This document shows, one piece after another, positions 52,022 through 63,835 of a DNA stretch of 64,000 nt. Made by a program: the position numbers and the translations under genes. Below the pieces are notes generated by a model. That model did no database searches, was not told where the DNA came from, and saw only the letters and a program-made list of their open reading frames with translations. Positions within the stretch are counted from its first letter, which is position 1, and every line of letters starts with the position of its first letter. Source of the DNA: Microbacteriaceae bacterium (GTDB taxonomy: Bacteria > Actinomycetota > Actinomycetes > Actinomycetales > Microbacteriaceae); assembly GCA_025352325.1 (NCBI GenBank), contig JANXTR010000025.1:57882-121881 (forward strand). The letters are read 5' to 3'.

Positions 52022-52996
52022 GTGGCATTGACCGCCGACGTCAAAGAAGAACTGGCCGGTGTCGAGGTCGGCAAGACGACGGTGCGGGCAGCCGAGTTGG
52101 CCGCCCTGCTGCGGTTCTCCGGTGGCCTTCACATCATCTCCGGCCGCATTGCCGTCGAGTCGGAGCTCGACTCGCCGCAGATCGCGCGGCGCGTGCGCAA
52201 GGACCTCGCCGAGCTTTACGGGGTGCGCAGCGAGGTGTCGGTGATCTCGGGGAGCAACCTGCGCCGCACCAGCACCTACCTGGTCCGCGTGATCGACGGC
52301 GGCGAGACGCTCGCCCGTCAGACCGGTCTGCTGGATGCCCGGCGCCGGCCCGTCCGCGGACTCCCGAACCGCCTCACCACGGGCTCCCGCGAGGAGCTCG
52401 CCGCCGTCTGGCGCGGGGCTTTCCTCGCGCATGGATCCCTTACCGACCCCGGTCGCTCGGCCGCGCTCGAGGTGAGCTGCCCCGGCAACGAGTCCGCCAT
52501 GGCGCTGGTCGGCGCCGCCGGGCGGCTGAAGATCTCCGCCAAGGCGCGTGAGGTCCGTGGCGTGCACCGGGTCGTCATCCGCGACGGCGAGGCCATCGGC
52601 GCGATGCTCAAGCTCATGGGCGCCGAGCGCAGCCTCGCCGCCTGGGAGGAGATGCGCCAGCGCCGCGAGGTGCGGGCCACCGCGAACCGGCTCGTGAACT
52701 TCGACGACGCGAACCTGCGCCGCTCGGCTCAGGCCGCTGTCGCCGCCTGTTCGCGGGTCGAGCGGGCCCTCGAGCTGCTGGGCGATGAGGTTCCCGAGCA
52801 CCTGCGCTACGCCGGGGAGCTGCGACTGCGGTTCCGCGACTCGAGCCTCGACGAGCTCGGCCATCACGCCGATCCGCCGATGACAAAGGATGCCGTGGCT
52901 GGCCGCATCCGCCGCCTCCTGGCTATGGCCGACAAGCACGCCGCAGACAACGGCCTCCCCGGCACCGATCACGGCCTGCCCGACGACCTCGATTGA
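52022..52996 (+). CDS. whiA: WhiA sporulation-type transcriptional regulator
   Basis: WhiA controls cell division and differentiation genes in streptomycetes and is conserved in non-sporulating actinobacteria. The 324-residue protein has an N-terminal degenerate LAGLIDADG homing-endonuclease-like domain ([16 protein letters not shown] through [10 protein letters not shown]). The C-terminal helix-turn-helix has [19 protein letters not shown] and [17 protein letters not shown]. The GTG start gives [16 protein letters not shown], typical of the family. It ends the uvrC-rapZ-whiA group. Confidence 0.95.
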   Translation: MALTADVKEELAGVEVGKTTVRAAELAALLRFSGGLHIISGRIAVESELDSPQIARRVRKDLAELYGVRSEVSVISGSNLRRTSTYLVRVIDGGETLARQTGLLDARRRPVRGLPNRLTTGSREELAAVWRGAFLAHGSLTDPGRSAALEVSCPGNESAMALVGAAGRLKISAKAREVRGVHRVVIRDGEAIGAMLKLMGAERSLAAWEEMRQRREVRATANRLVNFDDANLRRSAQAAVAACSRVERALELLGDEVPEHLRYAGELRLRFRDSSLDELGHHADPPMTKDAVAGRIRRLLAMADKHAADNGLPGTDHGLPDDLD

Positions 52997-53010
52997 GGCT
53001 TCTTGTGCGT

Positions 53011-53026
53011 CGCCGCTTCTGCGGCG
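53011..53026 (+). terminator. Small hairpin after whiA
   Basis: CGCCGC and GCGGCG pair around TTCT, 14 bases past the whiA stop. It is short and has no T run. The rest of the 231-bp gap holds only the sodA promoter. Confidence 0.4.
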
Positions 53027-53158
53027 CACCCGCTCTGCGAGCCGTACACGCCGCCGCGCTTCGGTGGCGTCGATGATCGGCGCCTGTGGTCACCGCCTGA
53101 ATCTTCGCTGAACTTCCGCTCTCGGGAAGCGCCGAGGTTCCAGGGTGGTTGTCGTCAA

Positions 53159-53164
53159 TAGACT
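53159..53164 (+). promoter_or_regulatory. -10 element of the sodA promoter
   Basis: TAGACT lies 63 bases before the sodA ATG, leaving a leader of about 55 nt that contains the CTAGGAG ribosome site. No operator could be recognised. Confidence 0.45.
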
Positions 53165-53227
53165 GAACAGGTCACCCCGTGGGGCGAAGAGTTCCTTCCC
53201 CGGGGATCAATCGCTAGGAGAAAATCG

Positions 53228-53854
53228 ATGGCTGACTACACGCTCCCCGAACTTCCGTACGACTACGCCGCTCTCGAGCCGCATATCAGCGCGAAGATCA
53301 TGGAGCTCCACCACGACAAGCACCACGCCGCTTACGTGACGGGTGCGAACACTGCGCTCGCCCAGTTGGCGGAGGCGCGCGACTCGGGAAATCTCGGCAA
53401 CGTCAACAAGCTCGAGAAGGATCTGGCGTTCCACCTCGGCGGGCACGTCAACCACTCGATCTTCTGGACCAACCTCTCGCCGGATGGTGGCGACAAGCCG
53501 GTCGGCGAGCTCGCTGCGGCCATCGACGACGGCTTCGGCTCATTTGACAAGTTCGCCGCGCACTTCACGGCGGCGGCCATGGGGCTGCAGGGCTCCGGAT
53601 GGGCCGTGCTCTCGTGGGATCCGATCGGCAAGCAGCTGATCATCCAGCAGCTCTTCGACCAGCAGGCCAACTCGGCCATGGGCACCGTCCCGGTGCTCCA
53701 GCTGGACATGTGGGAGCACGCGTTCTACCTCGACTACCTGAACGTGAAGGCCGACTACGTCAAGGCGTTCTGGAACATCGCGAACTGGGAGAACGCCGGT
53801 CTGCGCTTCACCACCGCGCGCGAGAAGACCGAGGGCCTGCTGCTACTGTCGTAG
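53228..53854 (+). CDS. sodA: Superoxide dismutase, Fe/Mn type
   Basis: The enzyme converts superoxide to oxygen and peroxide in the cytoplasm. The 208-residue protein keeps the four metal ligands His28 (MELHHDKHH), His76 (HVNHSIFW), Asp160 and His164 ([12 protein letters not shown]). The pattern around residue 76 and Gln/His positions nearby favour manganese, but metal choice cannot be fixed from sequence alone. It has its own promoter and terminator, so it is monocistronic. No signal peptide. Confidence 0.96.
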   Translation: MADYTLPELPYDYAALEPHISAKIMELHHDKHHAAYVTGANTALAQLAEARDSGNLGNVNKLEKDLAFHLGGHVNHSIFWTNLSPDGGDKPVGELAAAIDDGFGSFDKFAAHFTAAAMGLQGSGWAVLSWDPIGKQLIIQQLFDQQANSAMGTVPVLQLDMWEHAFYLDYLNVKADYVKAFWNIANWENAGLRFTTAREKTEGLLLLS

Positions 53855-54964
<1,110 letters not shown>

Positions 54965-54972
54965 GCCCGGCC

Positions 54973-56187
54973 GTGGCGCTCCGCACCATCGAGTCGCTGG
55001 GAGACCTGAGGGGCAAGCGGGTCATCGTGCGCTGCGACCTCAATGTCCCGCTCGACGACGGCACCATCACCGATGACGGACGCATCCGCGCGTCGGTCGG
55101 CACCATCCAGGAGCTGACCGGCGCCGGGGCGAAGGTCGTCGCGATCTCGCACCTCGGTCGGCCGGACGGCGCGCCCGATGCTCGCTACACCCTCGCGCCG
55201 GTCGCGGCGCGGCTGGGCGAACTGCTCGGTACGCCCGTCGCGTTCGCCAGTGACACGGTCGGCCCCGAGGCGCACGCCGTCGTCGACGTACTGGAGGACG
55301 GGCAGGTTGCCCTGCTCGAGAACCTGCGCTTCCACGCGCAGGAGACCTCGAAGGATGCGGTCGAGCGCACAGCCTTCGCGGCATCGCTCGCCGAGTTCGG
55401 CGACGCGTTCGTCTCCGACGGATTTGGCGTCGTGCACCGCAAACAGGCCAGCGTGTACGAGCTGGCGCAGGCGTTGCCCTCCGCGGCAGGACGTCTGGTC
55501 GAGACCGAACTGGCCGTGCTCGCGAAGCTGACGCGCGATCCGGCCAAGCCGTACACCGTGGTACTCGGCGGCTCGAAGGTCAGCGACAAGCTGGGTGTCA
55601 TCGACGCCCTGCTGCCCAAGGTCGATCGACTCCTGATCGGCGGGGGCATGCTCTTCACCTTCCTCGCCGCGCTGGGTCACAAGATCGGCAAGAGCCTGCT
55701 CGACGCCGACCAGCTCGACACGGTGACCCGCTACATGGCCGAAGCCGCGGAGCGCGGCGTTGACCTCGTCATCCCGACGGATGTCGTGGTCGCCTCGAAG
55801 TTCGGGTCCGACGCCGAGCACGTGGTCGTCCCCGCCGACGCCATCGAGAGCAGCTCGTTCGGAGCCGACGGGCTCGGGCTCGACATCGGACCCGAGACGG
55901 CCGCGCATTTCGCGGAGCTCATCGAGAGCTCGACGACCGTGTTCTGGAACGGTCCGATGGGCGTCTTCGAGCTTGAGCCGTTCGCGGCAGGCACGAAGGC
56001 CGTGGCGGAGGCCCTGACGAAGGTCCACGGACTCGGCGTCGTCGGCGGAGGGGATTCGGCCGCGGCCGTCCGCCTGCTCGGCTTCTCGGACGACCAGTTC
56101 GGTCACATCTCCACCGGTGGTGGAGCCAGCCTCGAGTTCCTCGAGGGCAAGGAACTCCCCGGCCTGGAGGCACTCGGATGGCAGTAG
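54973..56187 (+). CDS. pgk: Phosphoglycerate kinase
   Basis: Pgk makes ATP from 1,3-bisphosphoglycerate. The 404-residue protein has [19 protein letters not shown] (substrate Arg and Asp-Asn), [26 protein letters not shown], and the ATP-site [10 protein letters not shown] and VGGGDSAAA. The product is of normal length. The GTG start lies eight bases after the gap stop, and the stop overlaps the tpiA start by ten bases. Confidence 0.97.
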   Translation: MALRTIESLGDLRGKRVIVRCDLNVPLDDGTITDDGRIRASVGTIQELTGAGAKVVAISHLGRPDGAPDARYTLAPVAARLGELLGTPVAFASDTVGPEAHAVVDVLEDGQVALLENLRFHAQETSKDAVERTAFAASLAEFGDAFVSDGFGVVHRKQASVYELAQALPSAAGRLVETELAVLAKLTRDPAKPYTVVLGGSKVSDKLGVIDALLPKVDRLLIGGGMLFTFLAALGHKIGKSLLDADQLDTVTRYMAEAAERGVDLVIPTDVVVASKFGSDAEHVVVPADAIESSSFGADGLGLDIGPETAAHFAELIESSTTVFWNGPMGVFELEPFAAGTKAVAEALTKVHGLGVVGGGDSAAAVRLLGFSDDQFGHISTGGGASLEFLEGKELPGLEALGWQ

Positions 56188-56993
56188 CACGTGCAGCAGA
56201 TTCGCCTGCGGCAAAGCGCACCCCGCTCATCGCGGGGAACTGGAAGATGAACCTCGACCACCTGCAGTCCATCGCTTTCGTGCAGAAGCTCGCCTGGACC
56301 CTCAAGGACGCGCACCACGACGCGGCGACCGTGGAGGTCGCCGTGTTCCCGCCGTTCACCGACCTGCGCTCGGTGCAGACGCTGATCGGGTCCGACGATC
56401 TTCCGATCGCCTTCGGAGGGCAGGACCTGTCCGAACACGACAGCGGCGCGTACACCGGCGAGATCTCAGGCGCGTTCCTGAAGGCGCTCGACGCGAAGTA
56501 CGTGATCATCGGTCACTCCGAGCGTCGCCAGCACCACGGCGAGACCGACGAGCAGATCGGAGCCAAGCTCGCGGCGGCCCACCGGCACGGCATCGTCCCG
56601 ATCGTCTGCGTGGGCGAGACCGCCGAGGACCTCGAGACCCACGGCCCAAGCGCCGTCCCCGTCGCCCAACTGCGCATCGCCCTGGACGGTGCGGTGGCCG
56701 GCCAGGAGGTCGTCGTCGCGTACGAGCCCGTCTGGGCCATCGGATCCGGCCTCCCGGCCACCAGCGAGCAGGCGCAGCAGGTCTGTGCCGCGCTGCGGGC
56801 GGTCGTCGCCGAGGTGCTTGGCGACGAGGCGGCCGCGGCCACGCGCATCCTGTACGGCGGTTCCGTGAAGGCGGCCAACATCGCCGGCTACATGCGCGAG
56901 ACCGATGTCGATGGTGCGCTCGTCGGCGGAGCCAGCCTCATGCTCGACGAGTTCTCGTCGATCGTGCGGTACCAGAAGCACGTCGGAACCTGA
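56178..56993 (+). CDS. tpiA: Triosephosphate isomerase
   Basis: TpiA interconverts dihydroxyacetone phosphate and glyceraldehyde-3-phosphate. The 271-residue barrel has GNWKMN (catalytic Lys), [10 protein letters not shown] (catalytic His), [11 protein letters not shown] (catalytic Glu) and the phosphate loop [10 protein letters not shown]. The N-terminal ten residues are an extension relative to many relatives. Overlap with pgk suggests translational coupling. Confidence 0.97.
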   Translation: MAVARAADSPAAKRTPLIAGNWKMNLDHLQSIAFVQKLAWTLKDAHHDAATVEVAVFPPFTDLRSVQTLIGSDDLPIAFGGQDLSEHDSGAYTGEISGAFLKALDAKYVIIGHSERRQHHGETDEQIGAKLAAAHRHGIVPIVCVGETAEDLETHGPSAVPVAQLRIALDGAVAGQEVVVAYEPVWAIGSGLPATSEQAQQVCAALRAVVAEVLGDEAAAATRILYGGSVKAANIAGYMRETDVDGALVGGASLMLDEFSSIVRYQKHVGT

Positions 56994-57012
56994 GCACCCT
57001 CAGCCTCTGACG

Positions 57013-57018
57013 TATACT
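57013..57018 (+). promoter_or_regulatory. -10 element for secG
   Basis: TATACT, the closest match to the -10 consensus in the window, lies 38 bases before the secG GTG. A GAAAGG ribosome site lies in the leader. It would drive secG and rbpA. Confidence 0.55.
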
Positions 57019-57055
57019 GATTGTCGGCTTCGGCCGCATTCGAAAGGTTCAGCCC

Positions 57056-57301
57056 GTGGCGATTCTCCAGGTCATCGTTCAGGTGGTGCTCGGCATCACC
57101 TCGTTGTTATTGACCCTGCTGATCCTGCTGCACCGCGGTCGTGGTGGCGGTCTGTCCGACATGTTCGGCGGCGGCGTGACCTCGAACCTCGGCGCCTCGG
57201 GTGTCGCGGAGCGCAACCTGAACCGCATCACGGTCATCCTGGGCCTCGTCTGGATCACCAGCATCGTGGTGCTCGGGCTCATCATCAAGTTCGGCGGCTA
57301 G
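57056..57301 (+). CDS. secG: Preprotein translocase subunit SecG
   Basis: SecG is the small accessory subunit of the SecYEG channel. The 81-residue protein has two membrane helices (about 4-24 and 57-77) separated by a loop with HRGRGGGLSDMFGGG, the family hallmark, and then ERNLNRITVI. It has its own promoter after tpiA. secG next to the glycolytic genes is a long-conserved actinobacterial and Gram-positive arrangement. Confidence 0.95.
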   Translation: MAILQVIVQVVLGITSLLLTLLILLHRGRGGGLSDMFGGGVTSNLGASGVAERNLNRITVILGLVWITSIVVLGLIIKFGG

Positions 57302-57309
57302 GAGCTCTC

Positions 57310-57675
57310 ATGGCGTCAGGTGGAAGTGCAATTCGTGGATCCCGCGTCGGATCCGGCCCGATGGGCGAGCAGGACCGCGGCTACCACGCCGAGCGGGTGA
57401 GTGTCTCGTACTGGGACGCCCTGGGCAACGAGACGGTGCGATTCTTCGCGGCAAACCTGCCCGACGACGAGATTCCCGAGGTCATCGACAGCCCGAACTC
57501 GGGTCTGCCGGCCGGCCGCGACAAGGAGAACCCGCCGCAGCTCGCCAAGATGGAGCCGTACAAGACGCACCTCGCCTACGTGAAAGAGCGCCGTTCGGAG
57601 AAGGAAGCCGAGCAGCTCCTCGACGAGGCGCTCGAGCAACTCCGTGCACGTCGCGGAACCGTCACCACGAAGTAA
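57310..57675 (+). CDS. rbpA: RNA polymerase-binding protein RbpA
   Basis: RbpA binds RNA polymerase and the principal sigma factor and helps open promoters. I chose the ATG at 57310. The 121-residue product has the N-terminal AIRGSRVGSGPMGEQDRG tail, a core with VRFFAANLPDDEIPEVIDS and the C-terminal sigma-interacting helix with KTHLAYVKERRSEKEAEQLL and LRARRG. The core has no cysteines, so the zinc seen in Streptomyces RbpA is not expected; other actinobacterial forms also lack it. It lies eight bases after secG and ends 12 bases before the convergent pgl. Confidence 0.9.
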   Translation: MASGGSAIRGSRVGSGPMGEQDRGYHAERVSVSYWDALGNETVRFFAANLPDDEIPEVIDSPNSGLPAGRDKENPPQLAKMEPYKTHLAYVKERRSEKEAEQLLDEALEQLRARRGTVTTK

Positions 57676-57687
57676 GGTACCTCGGGG

Positions 57688-58494
57688 CTACACGCCGCCC
57701 GAGATGTCGTCGGCCGACGTCCAGTAGTACGAGCGTGCGATCAGGTTCTCCGGCACCTCGGCCGCGGCCTCTTTGTCGACGAAGAACACGGTGCGCCGAC
57801 GACCTTCGGCACCGGCGGCCGGTACGTCGTTGACGTTGGCTCCCGCGAGGGCGAGGCCGAGCGCGGATGCCTTGTCGCCGCCCGCGAGGACCAGCCAGAT
57901 GCGGTCGGACGAGTTGATGACCGGCAGGGTCAGCGTGAGCCGCTCCGGCGGAGGCTTCGGGGAATCGGTCTCGGCCACGACGACGCGTTGCGTTTCGTGC
58001 ACCGCCACGTGATCCGGGAAGAGCGAGGCGATGTGGCCGTCCGGGCCGACGCCGAGGAACGTGATGTCGAAACGCGGGTATCGGCCCCCGTCCTTGGCCG
58101 CGTCCGCGAGCTGCTGCTGGTAGTGCAGCGCAGCGGCCTGGATGTCGACCTGCTCGCCCGGGGCCGGGAACGACTTGATCTGGGAGGCATCCAGGGTCAG
58201 GTGATTGAGCAGGGCCTCGCGCGACTGGGTGTCGTTGCGGTCGGGATCGCCTCGCGGCAGGTAGCGCTCGTCGCCCCACCAGAAGGTGATCCGGCTCCAG
58301 TCCACACTGTCGCGCGCGGGCGAGCTGTTGATCGCCGCAAGGACCGCCGAGCCCATGGTGCCTCCGGTCAGGCAGACGTTCGCCTCGCCAAGATCATCGA
58401 GCACGTCGATGATCTTGGTGATGAAGCGAGCGGCGACACTGCCGGCAAGAGCTGCCTTGTCGGGGTGCACAAGCACCCGTCGATCCGTGGTCAC
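57688..58494 (-). CDS. pgl: 6-phosphogluconolactonase
   Basis: Pgl hydrolyses 6-phosphogluconolactone in the oxidative pentose phosphate pathway. The 268-residue protein has the family N-terminus VCLTGGTMGSAVL (sugar-isomerase-type phosphate loop), then FWWGDERYLPRGDPDRNDTQ and FLGVGPDGHIASLFPDH. These are the standard Pgl motifs. The GTG start overlaps the opcA stop as GTGA. It is the last gene of the minus-strand pentose phosphate operon. Confidence 0.95.
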   Translation of the reverse strand: MTTDRRVLVHPDKAALAGSVAARFITKIIDVLDDLGEANVCLTGGTMGSAVLAAINSSPARDSVDWSRITFWWGDERYLPRGDPDRNDTQSREALLNHLTLDASQIKSFPAPGEQVDIQAAALHYQQQLADAAKDGGRYPRFDITFLGVGPDGHIASLFPDHVAVHETQRVVVAETDSPKPPPERLTLTLPVINSSDRIWLVLAGGDKASALGLALAGANVNDVPAAGAEGRRRTVFFVDKEAAAEVPENLIARSYYWTSADDISGGV

Positions 58495-59489
58495 GCGGCG
58501 GAACTCCTTTTCGGTGCAGACTTCTTCGTGGCTGCTCGCGCGCGACGCGGCGCCGGAGCGCTCAGCTGCGAGACCCCCCGCTGCACGACTTCACCGAACA
58601 GGTCGTCCGGGTCCAACCGGCGCAGTTCCTCGGCGAGGCAGTCTCGCAGGTTGCGGCGGGGGAGCGAGATGTCGTGGGTCGGCTGGTTGGGCTGCACCAG
58701 GGTCGCAATGCCGGGAGTGACCCGTTCCAGCTCGATGGCGCCGGAATCCCGATCGAGGCGTACCCCGTGGATGCCGCTCGAACCGTGGACCGGACTGGTG
58801 ATCTCCATCTCGACCGGCACCTCAAGGGCGAGCTGCAGCCAGGCGGCGAGGAGCTCAGTCGAGGGCGAGTCGGACGAGCCGCTCACTGAAACCGCGGTGA
58901 CGGTCTCAAAAGGCGGCTGGTCGAGCACCGCGGCGAGCTGGGCACGCCACAGGGTCAGGCGGGTCCAGGCGAAGTCGGAGTCACCGGGTGCGTAGTGCGC
59001 GCCGAGGTCCTTGAGCGCCTGGACCGGATTGGCCGAGGACGCCGCATCGGTGATCCGGCGCTGGGCGATCTTGCCGAGCGGAGAGGTGCTGGGCTCGGAC
59101 GGGCTGCGAGATGGCCACCAGACGACGACGGGCGCATCCGGGAGCAGCAGGCTCGTCACGAGCCCCTCCTCGTCGGAGGCGGTGTCACCGTACGCACGCA
59201 GCAGGATGACCTCGCTCGCGCCGGCGTCACCGCCGACTCGGATCTGCGCGTCGAGGCGCGGATCCTCCTTCACGGCATGGTCGGCGTTCTTCGAGAGGAC
59301 GATGACACGCATCGGGTGCTCGCGTGAGGCGTCGTTAGCGGCCTCGATGGCCTCCTCCTCCTCGCCGAGCGAGGTCGCGATCACCAGGGTCAACACGCGA
59401 CCAAGTGCCACCGCGCCGCCCTCCTCGCGGATCTTGACGAGTGCCTTGGACACCGAACTGGTGGTGGTGTCGGGAAGGTCGACGATCAT
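58491..59489 (-). CDS. opcA: Glucose-6-phosphate dehydrogenase assembly protein OpcA
   Basis: OpcA is needed for assembly or activity of glucose-6-phosphate dehydrogenase in actinobacteria and cyanobacteria. The 332-residue protein has MIVDLPDTTTSSVSKALVKI at the N-terminus, LPDAPVVVWWPS in the middle, and LRRLDPDDLFGEVVQRG near the end. The last 20 residues are basic and Ala/Lys-rich. It sits directly between zwf and pgl with 4-nt overlaps on both sides, the standard context. Confidence 0.95.
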   Translation of the reverse strand: MIVDLPDTTTSSVSKALVKIREEGGAVALGRVLTLVIATSLGEEEEAIEAANDASREHPMRVIVLSKNADHAVKEDPRLDAQIRVGGDAGASEVILLRAYGDTASDEEGLVTSLLLPDAPVVVWWPSRSPSEPSTSPLGKIAQRRITDAASSANPVQALKDLGAHYAPGDSDFAWTRLTLWRAQLAAVLDQPPFETVTAVSVSGSSDSPSTELLAAWLQLALEVPVEMEITSPVHGSSGIHGVRLDRDSGAIELERVTPGIATLVQPNQPTHDISLPRRNLRDCLAEELRRLDPDDLFGEVVQRGVSQLSAPAPRRARAATKKSAPKRSSAA

Positions 59490-61021
59490 GGGCGTCTCCA
59501 GACTCGGCCGTCGCGAGCCAGTAGTTCGTCGGCGGAGGCCGGCCCCCAGGTTCCTGGCTTGTACTGCTCGGGCTGGCCGAGCGTCATCCAGTACTCCTCG
59601 ACCGGGTCGAGGATCTTCCAGCTGAGCTCGACCTCCTGGTGCCGCGGGAACAGCGGCGGATCGCCGAGCAGGACGTCGAGGATCAGACGCTCGTAGGCCT
59701 CGGGGCTGGCCTCGGTGAAGGCGTGACCGTACCCGAAATCCATCGTGACGTCGCGCACCTGCATCCCGGCGCCGGGGACCTTGGAGCCGAAGCGGATGGT
59801 GACGCCCTCATCCGGCTGGACGCGGATGACGAGGGCGTTCTGACCGAGTGCCGAGGTCTGCGAGGACGCGAACAGGTACTGCGGCGCACGCTTGAACACG
59901 ACGGCGATCTCGGTGACGCGTCGGCCGAGGCGCTTGCCAGCGCGCAGGTAGAACGGCACCCCGGCCCAGCGGCGGGTGTTGATCTCGAGCTTCAGTGCGG
60001 CGTAGGTCTCGGTCGTCGAGGTCGGGCTCATGCCGTCTTCCTCGAGGAAGCCGAGCACCTTCTCGCCGCCCTGCCAGCCGGAGCCGTACTGGCCACGTGC
60101 GGTGTCTTTCTCGAGGTCGGGCACGTGAGCCGCCGAGAGCACCTTCTCCTTCTCGGCCCGCAGGTCCGCGGCGTCGAACGAGACGGGCGGTTCCATGGTG
60201 GTCAGAGCGAGCAGCTGCAGCAGGTGGTTCTGGATGACGTCGCGCGCGGCACCGATGCCGTCGTAGTACCCGGCACGGCCTCCCACGCCGATGTCCTCGG
60301 CCATCGTGATCTGCACGTGGTCGACGTAGTTCGCGTTCCAGATGGGCTCGTAGAGCTCGTTGGCGAAGCGCAACGCCAGGATGTTCTGAACCGTCTCCTT
60401 GCCGAGGTAGTGGTCGATGCGGAACACCGCGTCGGGCGGGAATACCGACTCGACGACCTCGTTCAACTCGCGAGCCGTTTTCAGGTCGGAGCCGAACGGC
60501 TTCTCGATGACGACGCGGCGCCACTGTCCGTCCTGCGGCTTCGCGAGGCCCGAGCGGCGCAGCTGCTCGGTCACCTGCGGGAACGACTTCGGCGGGATCG
60601 ACAGGTAGAAGGCGAAGTTGCCCATGGTGCCGCGTTCGGCATCCAGCTTGTTAATCGTCGTCGTCAGGCGGTCAAACGCGTCGTCGTCATCGAACTCGCC
60701 CTGGACGAAGCGGATGCCCCGCTTCAGCTGGTTCCACACGTCGTCGTCGAAGGGGGTGCGCGCGTACTGCTTCACCGCTTCGTAGACGACCTTCTCGAAG
60801 TCCTGGTCTTCCCAGTCGCGACGCGCGAAGCCGACGAGGGCGAACCCCGGGGGCAGCAGGCCGCGGTTGGCGAGGTCGTAGACCGCCGGCATGAGCTTCT
60901 TGCGGGACAGGTCGCCGGTGACGCCGAAGATCACGAGACCGCTCGGCCCCGCGATCCGGTTGAGTCGTCGGTCGGACGGCGATCGCAGCGGATTGAACTC
61001 CGGGGTGATCTTGACGGGCAT
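59486..61021 (-). CDS. zwf: Glucose-6-phosphate 1-dehydrogenase
   Basis: Zwf oxidises glucose-6-phosphate and produces NADPH. The 511-residue protein has the nucleotide motif VIFGVTGDLSRKKLMPA, the substrate site RIDHYLGKETVQN with its catalytic His and Lys, and EKPFGSDLKTA. An AGGAG site precedes the ATG. The stop overlaps the opcA start (ATGA). The gap of 57 bp to pgi upstream is short, so the two are probably co-transcribed. Confidence 0.97.
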   Translation of the reverse strand: MPVKITPEFNPLRSPSDRRLNRIAGPSGLVIFGVTGDLSRKKLMPAVYDLANRGLLPPGFALVGFARRDWEDQDFEKVVYEAVKQYARTPFDDDVWNQLKRGIRFVQGEFDDDDAFDRLTTTINKLDAERGTMGNFAFYLSIPPKSFPQVTEQLRRSGLAKPQDGQWRRVVIEKPFGSDLKTARELNEVVESVFPPDAVFRIDHYLGKETVQNILALRFANELYEPIWNANYVDHVQITMAEDIGVGGRAGYYDGIGAARDVIQNHLLQLLALTTMEPPVSFDAADLRAEKEKVLSAAHVPDLEKDTARGQYGSGWQGGEKVLGFLEEDGMSPTSTTETYAALKLEINTRRWAGVPFYLRAGKRLGRRVTEIAVVFKRAPQYLFASSQTSALGQNALVIRVQPDEGVTIRFGSKVPGAGMQVRDVTMDFGYGHAFTEASPEAYERLILDVLLGDPPLFPRHQEVELSWKILDPVEEYWMTLGQPEQYKPGTWGPASADELLARDGRVWRRP

Positions 61022-61078
61022 GCTGAATCTCCTGGGTCCGTTGTCAGAGGTCGGCCACGCGGGTGCGAGGTGGCGTGA

Positions 61079-62686
61079 CTAGCCGATGGCGGCGGTGATG
61101 GCCGCTGCGCCGGCCGCGACATCGCGGAGGGTGAGCGTGAGCACAGGGCGTCCGTGATCGGCGAGCACGCTCGCGTCACCGGCCGCCTGGGCCTGGATGA
61201 GTTGCCCGAAGGTGAAGGGACGGTCCGGGATTGCGAGGTCGCGAGCCGGATCGGGCTCGGCCGTGATCTGCAGGAACACGCCGATCGCGGGGCCGCCCTT
61301 GTGGAACTGCCCCGTGGAGTGCAGGAAGCGGGGTCCCCACCCGAAAGTGGTCGGGCGCTTCGCCGTGGCGGCGACGACGTCGCGCAGCGCGGCGAAGTCG
61401 GGGTGGTGGACGCGATCCAGGTAGGCCTGGAGCGACACGTAGCCCTCGGGTCCGAGCTCGGCGAGGAGCGCCGCGATGGCGCCACTCAGCGTGTGATCGG
61501 CGACCTCGAGACCGCCCAGCGTGCGCACCTCGATGCCCTCGTCGGTGACGAACAGCGGCTCGGCGGACTCGGGACGATTGTCGAGCAGGCCGCGGGCGGC
61601 GATCTTGGCCGCCTCCACGTCGGGCTGGTCGAAGGGGTTGATCCCGAGGATCCGCCCGGCGACGGCAGTCGCGTATTCCCAGACCAGCATCTGGCCGCCG
61701 AGGCTGCCCGAGATCTCGATCTCGCCCTCGCGGACCTCGCGCGTCTCCTCCTCGTCGCGCACCAGGCGCACGATCTGGAGGTCCGGCAGGTCGAGGCTCA
61801 GTTCGGGGGAGCCCACGTCGAGCACGACCGGCAGGATGCCCTTGCCATCCTTGCCCGTCGACTCCGCGATGAGCTGCTCCGCCCAGTCGGCGAAACCGAC
61901 GATGTATGTGCCGTCGGAGACGATGCCGAGCTTGTCCTTGAGTGGCACCGTGCCGGCGATCGCCGCACCGAGCACGAGGCCCGGGTTATTGGGCGTGTCC
62001 AGAGCGAGGGTGAGCTCCATGGCTTGCGCCTCATCCAGCAGGTTCCGGATGTCGACCCCAGCCAGTCCGCTCGGAACGAGTCCGAAGGCGGTCAACGCCG
62101 AGTACCGGCCGCCGACGTTCGGGTCGGCGTTGAACACCTGGTAGCCGTCGGCGCGCGCCGCGACATCCAGCGGGGATCCGGGGTCGGTGACCACGATGAT
62201 CCGCTCGAGGGGGTCGATGCCCGCGTCGCGGAAGGCTTTCTCGTAGATGCGCTTCTGGCTGTCGGTCTCGAGCGTGGAGCCGGACTTCGACGAGATGACG
62301 AGCGCGGTCTGCGTGAGACGGTCGTCGAGGGCCGCCTGCACCTGACCGGGGTCGGTGGAGTCGAGCACGGTCAGCGCGACGCCGTAGGTCTGCGTGATGA
62401 CCTCGGGCGCGAGCGAAGAGCCGCCCATTCCGCCGAGGACGATGTGCGTGATCCCGGCGGCGTGCAGCTTGTCGCGGAGCGCCAGGATCGGCTCGACGAG
62501 CGCGTCGGAGACCGCTACGGCCTCGACCCATCCGAGACGCTTCTCGGCCTCGGCCTCGGCCGCGGGGCCCCAGAGGCTGGGGTCGAAAGTCGTGATCCCA
62601 CTGGCGACGCCGTCGGCGACGAGCTGCGGAACCAGGCGGGCGACGGCCTCGGCGGCGGCACCGCTCGGGTGCACCTCGACGGTCAC
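61079..62686 (-). CDS. pgi: Glucose-6-phosphate isomerase
   Basis: Pgi interconverts glucose-6-phosphate and fructose-6-phosphate. The 535-residue product carries sugar-isomerase (SIS) features: [43 protein letters not shown] and the closing [20 protein letters not shown]. This is the shorter lineage found beside tal, zwf and opcA in Microbacteriaceae, rather than the long enterobacterial form. The GTG start overlaps the tal stop as GTGA, tying it into the operon. Confidence 0.93.
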   Translation of the reverse strand: MTVEVHPSGAAAEAVARLVPQLVADGVASGITTFDPSLWGPAAEAEAEKRLGWVEAVAVSDALVEPILALRDKLHAAGITHIVLGGMGGSSLAPEVITQTYGVALTVLDSTDPGQVQAALDDRLTQTALVISSKSGSTLETDSQKRIYEKAFRDAGIDPLERIIVVTDPGSPLDVAARADGYQVFNADPNVGGRYSALTAFGLVPSGLAGVDIRNLLDEAQAMELTLALDTPNNPGLVLGAAIAGTVPLKDKLGIVSDGTYIVGFADWAEQLIAESTGKDGKGILPVVLDVGSPELSLDLPDLQIVRLVRDEEETREVREGEIEISGSLGGQMLVWEYATAVAGRILGINPFDQPDVEAAKIAARGLLDNRPESAEPLFVTDEGIEVRTLGGLEVADHTLSGAIAALLAELGPEGYVSLQAYLDRVHHPDFAALRDVVAATAKRPTTFGWGPRFLHSTGQFHKGGPAIGVFLQITAEPDPARDLAIPDRPFTFGQLIQAQAAGDASVLADHGRPVLTLTLRDVAAGAAAITAAIG

Positions 62687-63792
62687 TTCGCCGCCTCGAG
62701 CGCCGCGGTCACGGTGTCGAGCAGCTCGCCCCAGGAGACGATGAACTTCTCGACGCCCTCCTTCTCGAGCAGCGCCGTCACGTCGTCGTAGTCCACGCCG
62801 AGCGCCGCGAGCTGGTCGAGGATCGACTGGGCGTCCGCGTAGGAGCCGGTGACGGCATCCCCGTGCAGCGGCGCGTGGTCGGCGGTCGCGTCGAGCGTCT
62901 TCTCAGGCATCGTGTTGACGACACCCTGCACGGCGAGCTCGGTCACGTAAAGCGTGTCGGGCAGCGCCGGGTCCTTGACACCGGTAGAGGCCCACAGCGG
63001 TCGCTGCTTATTCGCGCCGGCAACCAGCAGTGTCGCGGCGCGCTCCGTCGCGAACTGCTGCTCGAAGAGCTGGTAGGCGAGCTGAGCGTTGGCGACGCCG
63101 GCCTTGCTCTTCAGCGCTGCCGCCTCAACGGTGCCGATGGCGTCGAGCCGGGCGTTGATCTCGGTGTCGACACGCGAGACGAAGAAGGACGCGACCGACT
63201 CGATGGTCGACAGGTCGATCCCGGCGGCCTGGGCCTTCTCGAGGCCGGTGAGGTAGGCGTCGATGACCGCCTGGTGACGCTCGAGGCTGAAGATCAGGGT
63301 CACGTTGACGCTGATGCCCGCCGCGATCGTGGCCGTGATGGCCTGGAGCCCTTCGACGGTCGCGGGGATCTTGATCATCGCGTTCGGCTTGCCGACCTTG
63401 TCCCAGAGCTGCTGGGCCTGCGAGATGGTGCCCGCGGCGTCGTGGGCGAGACCCGGCTCGACCTCGATCGAGACGCGGCCGTCGACCCGACCCGAGGCGG
63501 CGTAGACCGGAGCGAAGATGTCGCAGGCGTCCGCGACATCCGTCGTGGTGATCTCGAAGACGGCGTCGGTGACGCCGACGCCCGCGGCGGCCAGCTCGGC
63601 CACCTTGGTGTCGTAGGCGTTGCCCTTTGCCAGTGCCGACGCGAAGATTGTCGGGTTGGTGGTGACGCCCACGACGTTCTTCTCGTCGATGAGCTTCTGC
63701 AGTCCGCCCGACGCGATGCGCTCGCGCGAGAGGTCGTCCAGCCAGATGCTCACGCCGATGGCGGAGAGTTCAGCGGTTTTCGGGTCAGCCAT
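62683..63792 (-). CDS. tal: Transaldolase
   Basis: Transaldolase moves a dihydroxyacetone unit between sugar phosphates. The 369-residue protein belongs to the longer actinobacterial type. It has [26 protein letters not shown], the Schiff-base lysine in [12 protein letters not shown], and [19 protein letters not shown]. The AGGAA ribosome site precedes the ATG. It lies 43 bp after tkt. Confidence 0.96.
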   Translation of the reverse strand: MADPKTAELSAIGVSIWLDDLSRERIASGGLQKLIDEKNVVGVTTNPTIFASALAKGNAYDTKVAELAAAGVGVTDAVFEITTTDVADACDIFAPVYAASGRVDGRVSIEVEPGLAHDAAGTISQAQQLWDKVGKPNAMIKIPATVEGLQAITATIAAGISVNVTLIFSLERHQAVIDAYLTGLEKAQAAGIDLSTIESVASFFVSRVDTEINARLDAIGTVEAAALKSKAGVANAQLAYQLFEQQFATERAATLLVAGANKQRPLWASTGVKDPALPDTLYVTELAVQGVVNTMPEKTLDATADHAPLHGDAVTGSYADAQSILDQLAALGVDYDDVTALLEKEGVEKFIVSWGELLDTVTAALEAAK

Positions 63793-63835
63793 GATTTCGG
63801 TTCCTGATCGTCTCGTGGTGGTGAAGCATGGTGGC

